A stretch of 64,000 bases of DNA, from NCBI GenBank assembly GCA_002633025.1, contig NMRB01000096.1, forward strand, positions 330,376-394,375. The letters are read 5' to 3'. This document shows, in pieces, positions 55,603-64,000 of this stretch (position 1 is the stretch's first letter; every line of letters begins with the position of its first letter). A model generated the notes under the pieces. It was not told the origin of the DNA and did not search any database. It saw nothing but the letters and a program-made list of their open reading frames with translations. The DNA comes from Notospermus geniculatus (Eukaryota; Nemertea; Pilidiophora; Heteronemertea; Lineidae). Both the position numbers and the translations under genes were made by a program.

Positions 55603-56089
55603 TTGATATAAGTACATGTATGTGGATTACGAACATTTGTAATTACCCTTCATACATATCCAAATTAGTTCTCCTTGATTTGGTGTGAATAGTCCTATCA
55701 TTCCTTTATCAAAGCCGGTGGAGATATTTGTCATTTTGGGTCACACAGGACAACAACAGTGCCTATTCTTCACCAACCTACTTCTTGGTTTTGTTGCCAG
55801 TCTACAATCTCAGTGGGATATCCTTGCACTGAATATCTGACCTCAGTGGGATTCGCATGTGTAGACCCTATAAGCTACTTGTTCATTCAGTATTTAAAGA
55901 GTTGGATATAGTGACCACTGACCCTTGGGTCCTGTTTGAGGATAGATGGATTCCTGGCCTGATCTCAAAACGTGATGAAGGATGGCATTGTGTGGGATTT
56001 TTTGGTGAGTTGGTTGAGTTTCCAGTTTTTCAGTCAGATGTGTGATGTTTGATGGCGGTGTGTTGACAGGACTTGACCTGTCATTCAGC

Positions 56090-56276
56090 AGTGTTCAGTG
56101 CTAATATAGGCTGCTGGAACAAAAATTTCAACGTTTTCTCTGCTGATGTCAATTTCATGAACACAGAGATCTGGAAAGGTGTTCAGTGCTAGTACATGAT
56201 ATAGACTGCTGGAACAAAAATTTCAACGTTTTCTCTGCTGATGTCAATTTCATCAACACAGAGAAGATCTGGAAAG
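56090..56276. repeat. Two-copy direct repeat, about 95 bp
   Basis: Each copy contains GTTCAGTGCTA, CTGCTGGAACAAAAATTTCA and CTGATGTCAATTTCAT. The copies differ by small indels. Confidence 0.8.
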
Positions 56277-59193
56277 TTACTGGAACCCTGTCATTTAGGT
56301 ACTCAATGGGAAGCATTAGAACTTTCTATTGTGAATTCTGATTTCATATACTAACTAAAGCTAGGTACACCGTCTTTTCTGTCGATCTGTATATGACAGG
56401 TGATTGAAATGAACATTGTTTCTTCAAAGTGTTTTCAATGAGACTTCATCTCGGCATCTATTTGTGCCATTGTGGGTGTATGGGCAATGTCCCTCCCACA
56501 GCAGGGCTTTGGTCTTGCTCCTCTTAATACACTTGCAGTGGATGAAGAGGAGCGAGGTAAAAAACACCTGCTGTAGCAGGATGACGGGCCAATGTCATCT
56601 GCTCAGTCTTGATAGGCCTAGGCCCTCAGAATAATTGATTTCAGATTATGAAACCTGTGTGAGGTTGACATCCTCTACAGAAGCTTCTTTCTGATGTGTT
56701 TTTTCAGTGAATTACTTTTCAACGAAATCGTGATAGAAATTTCTAATCAGTGAAACTCAATATATAGGACACTGTTGGAGGCTGATTGCATGCTTATCCA
56801 CTGGTTAATTTAGAATTGGATTTCATGTGAACTAATCAAAAACTTCTGTGCGTGTGATGGTATAAAAATGTCTGGTTGATAGTTTTAAGGAATGCAACAA
56901 GCAGACTACATGATCATGGTGCGTCTGATAGTTGGACCAATTTCCCATGTGGGATGGTAATTGTCGGCCGGCTAGACATACAAAATCCATCAGACGTGGC
57001 TTTTCGCAATGTATTTCTGATGACATAGCGAACCTATTGTTTCGTAGCGAGAGATCTCCATGATGGAGGAGGGGGATCTTGGGGCAACAACTTTCATTTC
57101 GTAGCAATCAAAATGGATGACACAGCTAGTGTTCATCTGTTGCTTCTCTTAATTGCCATGGCAACGCACCGTTGAAGACAATTGGAAAGATTTTGGCTCG
57201 ATTGTTCTGTTATGCGTTTCTTGTGTAGTTGGCGATTTTCAAGACACTACATGGTTACAATGGCTTATATCTTGAGATTTATTTACGAGATACATTTTTC
57301 TTGTTCATGCGCGGACTCGCAATTTCATCGAAAAGCATGGTTGGCGAAGCATTCAGTGTGGAAAGATTAACACTCCTGCCTTTGATCTTTCAGTCATGCT
57401 TCTTGACGGCGACAAGGAAAAGCACCTTGTGACTCAACAAGAAGGTCTATCTGTGAAAGCAAAATTACAATTGAATGTTCGGAAGTTTTGGCTGTGCCTG
57501 GAGAAGGCCCCAGGTTGGGGCCAAAAATTATAACATTTGACTTTGCTTTCATTGATAGGCTTCCTCTGAAAAGTGTGGTTCTTGTTTAGGCTGTACGAGT
57601 ATCGGCTTCATAGAAAAAGTTGATTTTAAATGTTGTTGACTGACATCATAATTGTGGAAGAACTACCTTTAACTGAGGCCTAGGCATGTTGAATGTGTAG
57701 GCACAATGAAATCAGTCTTGTTCGATATCAAGCCATGCGTGGACTTTGATGAATGAATTACTAGGTTGTATCAAATTTATAGTCCGGTTCAACACAGGGA
57801 GTATCTATATATGGGATGAAAACCATACAGAACGATGCTAATGCCCGTCACGCACCAATATTGAAAGCAATTGTGCATGTTTAATGATCTTTCATGAGAG
57901 TCAATGATAATATTATGATAACCACCATGCTATGATAGCCTGCGGCTCGACATGATGTCAATATTCCCACCCCATGAAACATTCACAAAAAACGAGATTT
58001 ATCTAAAAATTTCACTAAATATGGATTTCTGGCTGAGTGAGTGGAATCACAAAGGGCAATTCTTTTGATTCATTCATATATGATATGTTTGAGTGATTGA
58101 ACCGTCTGATTCGATGAAGGTGAAACCATGGAGTCGTGGAGTATACCTCCATGGTGAAAAATAATATATTAAACCTTGTCATCAGTCAACACTGCAATAT
58201 TGATGAGTGTGTGATTTCTTGGTGACAAAGACTTCTCCTTGTATTGGGCTCCGTCATTGACACTGATTGCATGGATCTCTGATGAGTATGGTTTCTGGTC
58301 GGAAGTTGTGTTGATGCATCACCATCCTTTTGTAGCTACCAGAAACTGCACTGTTTCTATGCACTTGATTGTAGGCCCTATTTCAAGTGAATGCCCTGTG
58401 ACCTCACTGTCTAGGCCATGTCAGTTCATTCCTTTATGCTTTGACATGTAATAATGTACTCTATTCACCAGGGTTGAAGCTCAAACTGAGCAGAAATCTG
58501 ACAATCATGTCCTGTAATAGCCCCTTTTGTCTATTTGTCCAAATACATGAATTATGTCAATGTGATGTCTTTTCTGATGTCCCACAAGTCATGGAGTGTA
58601 ACTTGCACCAATTGGCCTAGCCAGAGTGTAGGCCTACCAAACTGCTTTGGATGACCCATGCTCATGGCATGAATTGGATTTCTTTTACTAGTTCCTGGTA
58701 AAGTGAATGAATTTTGTCCTATTTCAGAGGTGCGACTGTGCACGTCATCCCAGTGTGAAGTGTACTCCGAAGTTGATGTTCCTTCTATTCTACATAATCA
58801 CAAGTTTCCACTCTCTGTACATTTCAGATATGAAAGTCACCAAGTAAAAAAGCAAGGATACTCTGCATAAATTAGTAATAGTAAGTACAAAGTAGAACCT
58901 CTCGATTGAGGACACTTTCTGCAGAGGCACAGCGCTTCTGGTGGAGGTATCTCTCTGAAATTGGCCAAGTCTGAGTACTTTCAGTTTATGTTCCATTGAT
59001 GCCCATCCAAGATAGGTATCTGCAGACAGCCATGGTTGTTGATGGCAGGCTAATTTTCATCAGCTGACCATACTGTTCCTGTTTGTCTGTTAATCTTATA
59101 GAGATCTAAGTAAATGAAAGTGTCCAATTCATTTTGCCTTCCTCTCTGTCTGAGAGATACCCCATGTGAAGAATTCAATCCCATTTCTTCCAG

Positions 59194-59337
59194 GCTGCCA
59201 AATAATGACAGATGATGACGACGAGCTTGCTTGGACCCCTTGGTTGGCTAATCGTGGTCTTACTGCCGCTGCACATCCATGGCTACTCATTCAACACCGG
59301 CAATGTGTCGTACATCAAATATGTGCCAAACTGGACA
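59194..59337 (+). pseudogene. Truncated duplicate of the neurexin-like first coding exon
   Basis: Same acceptor, ATG (59212) and first 42 codons as 62389-62722, including the signal peptide and YVPNWT, then broken by the N at 59338. After the N, sequence from the upstream region begins again. This is likely an assembly artefact rather than a true pseudogene. Confidence 0.8.
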
Positions 59338-60509
59338 NCATGTGGGATGGTAATTGTCGGCCGGCTAGACATACAAAATCCATCAGACGTGGCTTTTCGC
59401 AATGTATTTCTGATGACATAGCGAACCTATTGTTTCGTAGCGAGAGATCTCCATGATGGAGGAGGGGGATCTTGGGGCAACAACTTTCATTTCGTAGCAA
59501 TCAAAATGGATGACACAGCTAGTGTTCATCTGTTGCTTCTCTTAATTGCCATGGCAACGCACCGTTGAAGACAATTGGAAAGATTTTGGCTCGATTGTTC
59601 TGTTATGCGTTTCTTGTGTAGTTGGCGATTTTCAAGACACTACATGGTTACAATGGCTTATATCTTGAGATTTATTTACGAGATACATTTTTCTTGTTCA
59701 TGCGCGGACTCGCAATTTCATCGAAAAGCATGGTTGGCGAAGCATTCAGTGTGGAAAGATTAACACTCCTGCCTTTGATCTTTCAGTCATGCTTCTTGAC
59801 GGTGACAAGGAAAAGCACCTTGTGACTCAACAAGAAGGTCTATCTGTGAAAGCAAAATTACAATTGAATGTTTGGAAGTTTTGGCTGTGCCTGGAGAAGG
59901 CCCCAGGTTGGGGCCAAAAATTATAACATTTGACTTTGCTTTCATTGATAGGCTTCCTCTGAAAAGTGTGGTTCTTGTTTAGGCTGTAGGAGTATCGGCT
60001 TCATAGAAAAAGTTGATTTTAAATGTTGTTGACTGACATCATAATTGAGGAAGAACTACCTTTAAGTGAAGCCTAGGCATGTTGAATGTGTGGGCACAAC
60101 GAAATCTGTCTTGTTCAATACCAAGCCATGCGTGGACTAGCTTCAATGAATGAATTACTAGGTTGTATCAAATTTATAGTCCGGTTCAACACAGGGAGTA
60201 TCTATATATGGGATGAAAACCATACAGAACGATGCTAATGCCCGTCACGCACCAATATTGAAAGCAATTGTGCATGTTTAATGATCTTTCATGAGAGTCA
60301 ATGATAATATTATGATAACCACCATGCTATGATAGCCTGCGGCTCGACATGATGTCAATATTCCCACCCCATGAAACATTCACAAAAAACGAGATTTATC
60401 TAAAAATTTCACTAAATATGGATTTCTGGCTGAGTGAGTGGAATCACAAAGGGCAATTCTTTTGATTCATTCATATATGATATGTTTGAGTGATTGAACC
60501 GTCTGATTC

Positions 60510-60690
60510 GATGAAGGTGAAACCATGGAGTCGTGGAGTATACCTCCATGGTGAAACCATGGAGTTGTGGAGTATACCTCCATGGTCAAACCATGGAGTC
60601 GTGGAGTATACCTCCAAGGTGAAACCATGGAGTTGTGGAGTATACCTCCAAGGTGAAACCATGGAGTCGTGGAGTATACCTCCATGGTGA
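60510..60690. repeat. 34-bp VNTR, five copies (one copy at 58123)
   Basis: The unit is GTGAAACCATGGAGTCGTGG followed by AGTATACCTCCATG, with internal dyad CCATGGAG/CTCCATGG. The matching place in the other duplicate (about 58121-58160) has one unit. Confidence 0.85.
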
Positions 60691-61632
60691 AAAATAATAT
60701 TAAACCTTGTCATCAGTCAACACTGCAATATTGATGAGTATGTGATTTCTTGGTGGCAGAGACTTCTCCTTGTATTGGGCTACGTCATTGACACTGATTG
60801 CATGGATCTCTGATGAGTGTGGTTTCTGGTCGGAAGTTCTGTCCAGCTACGCATCAGCAAGCTTCCATAGCTAACTGAAGCTGCACTGTTTCTGTACACT
60901 TGATTGTAGGCCCTATTTCAAGTGAATGCCCTGTGACCTCACTGTCTAGGCCAAGTCAGTTCATTCCTTTATGCTTTGACATGTAATAATGTACTCTATT
61001 CACCAGGGTTGAAGCTCAAACTGAGCAGAAATCTGACAATCATGTCCTGTAATAGGCCCTTTTGTCTATTTGTCCAAATACATGAATTATGTCAATGTGA
61101 TGTCTTTTCTGATGTCCCACAAGTCATGGAGTGTAACTTGCACCAATTGGCCTAGCCAGAGTGTAGGCCTACCAAACTGCTTTGGATGACCCATGCTCAT
61201 GGCATGAATTGGATTTCTTTTTCTAGTTCCTGGTAAAGTGAATGAATTTTGTCCTATTTCAGAGGTGCGACTGTGCAAGTCATCCCAGTGTGAAGTGTAC
61301 TCCAAAGTTGAAGTTCCTTCTGTTCTACATAATCACAAGTTTCCACTCTCTGTACATTTCAGATATGAAAGTCACCAAGTAAAAAAGCAAGGATACTCTG
61401 CATAAATTAGTAATAGTAAGTACAAAGTAGAACCTCTCGATTGAGGACAATTTCTGCAGAGGCACATCTCTTCTGGTGGAGGTATCCCTCAGAAATTGTC
61501 CAAGTCTGAGTGACTTTCAGTTTATGTTCCGTGATGCTCATCCAAGATAGGTATCTGCACTTCGCCATGGTTGTTGATGGCAGGCTAATTTTTGTCAACT
61601 GACCATGCTCCTATTAATCTTATAGAGATCTA

Positions 61633-62290
61633 GTCTCAGTAACTGGGACTCTGTATGCTCCGCTTTTGCTTTTACAAACTGACTTTTACATAGCGCGCAT
61701 ACAGAGTCTCAGCTCGCCCAATACATTCCCTGTGGAGCACCTCCGCCCCGAATTCCGGGCGGGCACTGTTAATTCACAAACCAGGACGAAAATCCACAAT
61801 ATTGTATTCCTGTGTTGTTGAGCTATCGTCGATACACCATATCCGAGTGAATTTAGTAAAATCCCGTTCTTATTTACTTCCCAAATCGAGTTTAAAATCC
61901 GCTTCTCGAATCGAAATGTACAGGCCGGTGACACGCCATGATGGGAGTCTCGCGCAATGCAGTTGCGCAGTGACNGCTACGAGTTCGCGACTTGTTTACA
62001 TGTGTTGGTGACATTTCGACGGAGTTTTGTATCAAAGTTTTTTCCTAATTTGTGCCAATTTTTCTGTCTTTTGGAATACCACTATGAGAAATGAGGATAA
62101 ATGAAAGGATTCATGACAGTTAATTATTCGAATTTAGTCAGGTTTGACAATAATTGGTGATTTTGTTCAGTACATGAAATACACTATGCACCACAGGCAG
62201 CATATGGGTAAACCATAACGTACCAGGCAATAGCCGTCAATGTCATATCGTAAAAGAAGCTATGCCTGGTCGATATGGTTACCGTAACTA
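61633..62290. mobile_element. 658-bp insertion with 11-bp target duplication, absent from the sister copy
   Basis: ATAGAGATCTA occurs at 61622-61632 and 62291-62301. The sister copy has it once, near 59098. The inserted sequence has a GC-rich first part and an AT-rich second part, and a single N at 61975. No TIR or poly-A tail is clear, so its class is unknown. Confidence 0.65.
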
Positions 62291-62388
62291 ATAGAGATCT
62301 AAGTAAATGAAAGTATATCCAATTCATTTTGCCTTCCTCTCTCTCTGAGAGATGCCCCACGTGAAGAATTCAATCCTGTTTCTTCCAG

Positions 62389-62722
62389 GCTGCCAAATAA
62401 TGACAGATGATGACGACGAGCTTGCTTGGACCCCTTGGTTGGCTAATCGTGGTCTTACTGCCGCTGCACATCCATGGCTACTCATTCAACACCGGCAATG
62501 TGTCGTACATCAAATATGTGCCAAACTGGACAGAGACGGGTACACAAAAGGTCCAGTTCCGCTTTCGGACTGTAAGAGCAAATGTGATGCTGATGTCACA
62601 TAGTTTAATAGCAATGAATGGACCCCTACCGTATTATAAGATGTATGTAATGCTTCGGAATGGAGAGTTGCAAGTGCTTCACAAATATACTGACTACGAG
62701 GAGGTTTTACAGATGGGAAAAG
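62389..62722 (+). CDS. Neurexin-like/laminin-G protein, first coding exon (signal peptide and start of LamG domain)
   Basis: A TTTCTTCCAG acceptor opens the exon. An in-frame TGA (62401-62403) lies just before ATG 62407, fixing the start. The first residues MMTTSLLGPLGWLIVVLLPL, then HIHG, form a signal peptide. A LamG/LNS-like segment follows: SFNTGNVSYIKYVPNWTETG, VQFRFRT, YYKMYVMLRNGELQVLHKY. The exon exits in phase 1 at GTAAGA after 62722 (105 codons plus one base). Signal peptide followed at once by an LNS domain is the layout of alpha-neurexins, presynaptic adhesion proteins. With under two-thirds of a domain visible, other LamG proteins remain possible. A non-coding 5' exon must lie upstream, possibly tens of kb away. 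Confidence 0.65.
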
Positions 62723-63923
62723 GTAAGATTGTCAGGATTGGCCAGAAAGGACAATACATGTATTTTGTAAAAAATCACCATTTTAGCATTATTGATTACT
62801 TTACAATTCTCACCATTAGCATGACGGACAATCAGTCATCTGGCGCTGTCGCCTGTCAGGGTATTTATTTAGTCCTTATCAACTACCAGGCTACGGAACA
62901 AGTTCTCTTCAAACACTGACAATCACAGCTCCTTCCCATGGAATAGTTCAACTGTTCCCACATTCATTGTGATTTCTTTCGCTAAGAACAACCCTTGTTG
63001 AAGCTTTCTTTGATACCAACATGGTAGATTGGTGCATTGCCATGGTTTTTCTCACATCTAGGCCTAGGTTTTTCTTCTAGATCAAGGCCTACCTTTCCCA
63101 ACTTCTTTATTCAACTTATCTCAACTGTCATCACTTCCTCTTCCTCTTTATTTTTTACCACTTTGGTACAAGATAGTTCTTCTCGCTCCATCGAGTCCAT
63201 CATTACAATGGACTTGAGCAGTTAGAAAACCACAATCAAGCATTTCTTTGGTAAAGGAAGGTGGATTTTCACTTGGATTGAGCAACAATGCTTCTGACTG
63301 TTGTCAAGTGATGGATGATGTCCAAGACATCACCCGATGACCGTCATCATTGGAACTGATAACAGAGATGATGTTGCTGATCATCATCTATACAAGAATG
63401 TCTGACAATGCATGTCACAAGTGGAAACCCGCCTTTCTATTACTAAAATCCAAGGCTTTTTTGGATCCAGTAGGAAGCTATGTCTTTCACCTACCGGTAA
63501 TAGAAACCCGTTTCTATTTCTTGTTTTTTTAAAGAGAAGGGGATAAACCACAATAAGTTTCTAACTGAATTCCTTGATGTCATCACCTTTTACCACTAGT
63601 TAGTACTTACAGAATTTATGTGCATACCTAAAAGCAAAAATAGATAAGCGCTCGCTTATCTATTTTTGCTAAAAGTCTTCAGCCAAGGAATCGTGGATTG
63701 TTGACTTATTGATGTTAGTAAGGTGTTGAGTAGACTTGTCTTCAATTCTGTTTGCTTTCCTAATGCAGAGATGACTCCGTTGGCATAAAGGAAGATGGCT
63801 GACATATCAAGAGGATGTGAAGGAGAAAAGCAGCTCAACATGGTGGAGTTGTCACCACGTTTTTCCTGTGTAGCCCACTTAACCTGAAGAGTCCTCTCAT
63901 GCATCATTCTATGTTTTTTGCAG
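62723..63923 (+). other. Intron of the neurexin-like gene
   Basis: Bounded by GTAAGA (62723) and TTTTTTGCAG (ends 63923). It contains a short perfect hairpin near 63633 and no other feature. Confidence 0.7.
63633..63670. repeat. Perfect 18-bp-arm hairpin
   Basis: AGCAAAAATAGATAAGCG, a 2-nt loop, then its exact complement. Isolated in the neurexin-like intron; possibly a tiny foldback or cruciform site. Confidence 0.75.
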
Positions 63924-64000
63924 GTCTCAACTACGACAAATGGCACAACGTCATTCTAACCAAAGACCCCCTCGCAGGCAATTTAACGGTGAAGTTAGAC
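63924..64000 (+). CDS. Neurexin-like gene, second coding exon (cut by window edge)
   Basis: Phase 1 entry after TTTTTTGCAG completes a Gly codon, then LNYDKWHNVILTKDPLAGNL and TVKLD. The Y-D-K-W-H-N-V pattern followed by K-D...L-T-V is the highly conserved central strand pair of LamG/LNS domains (WHxV...TVD). This confirms both the reading frame of the previous exon and the domain assignment. It continues beyond the window. Confidence 0.8.

Larger units (their letters stand above)
56945..62532. repeat. Large direct duplication joined by a single N (56945-59337 and 59339-62532)
   Basis: Both copies start CATGTGGGATGGTAATTG and run to the neurexin-like first exon (CCAAACTGGACA). The second is longer because of a 34-bp VNTR expansion and a 658-bp insertion. 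N at 59338 cuts the first copy in mid-exon. This is best read as two alleles in series. Confidence 0.8.

Noticed and set aside
57182-57432. 62- and 67-codon frames, repeated at 59575-59825
   Set aside because: Conservation is explained by the allelic duplication. No motif or splice context.
60467-60713. 72- to 80-codon repetitive frames over the VNTR
   Set aside because: Created by the 34-bp repeat; the sister copy with one unit has no such frame.

Overview
The window is metazoan nuclear DNA: intron-split coding exons with consensus splice sites, a non-LTR retrotransposon, tRNA-derived SINEs, and many short inverted-repeat DNA elements. Secreted proteins with SUEL-type lectin, laminin-G-like and PAN-like domains, a DEG/ENaC channel and a neurexin-like gene suggest a marine invertebrate (deuterostome or lophotrochozoan). 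The sequence alone does not settle which. All functions are inferred by eye from residues and splice-phase consistency.

Region 1 (1-22 kb, mainly minus strand) is a tandem cluster of secreted lectin-like genes. Copy B (about 21.7 to 13.6 kb) has a TATA promoter with an untranslated first exon, a signal-peptide exon, a PAN/apple-like exon, a 52-nt linker exon, a laminin-G-like exon and a galactose/rhamnose-binding (SUEL) lectin exon. All phases agree, and the lengths sum to an open frame of 415 residues if the lectin exon is read without its 2-bp insertion. With the insertion the frame stops early, so B is predicted to be truncated. Copy A (about 7.1 to 4.0 kb) has the last four coding exons with an intact lectin domain, but no recognisable signal exon. 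A third copy C is represented by its promoter and signal exon (about 1.24 to 0.79 kb) and runs off the left edge. Between A and B lie two provisional plus-strand genes built from phase-compatible exons (7.9-9.25 kb and 10.1-12.6 kb). The cluster is packed with foldback elements, including an almost perfect 258-bp palindrome. Paralogue comparison gives empty sites for two insertions. Copy B's second intron holds a non-LTR retrotransposon inserted into a MITE.

Region 2 (22-27 kb) carries the 3' end of a minus-strand DEG/ENaC (ASIC/degenerin-like) channel gene: a long cysteine-poor helical exon, the pre-TM2 exon, and the TM2/C-terminal exon. An N gap and a pogo-like MITE fragment interrupt it upstream.

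Region 3 (27-62.4 kb) has no coding exon I can defend. It contains minisatellites, a head-to-head SINE pair, foldback and pogo-like MITEs, and three direct duplications whose copies are separated by, or abut, a single N. The duplications look like two haplotypes laid in tandem by the assembler. The region may be the large 5' intron of the gene that starts at 62.4 kb.

Region 4 (62.4-64 kb) is the 5' coding end of a plus-strand secreted or membrane laminin-G (neurexin-like) protein. It has a signal peptide, half a LamG domain, a 1.2-kb intron and the start of the next LamG exon at the window edge.
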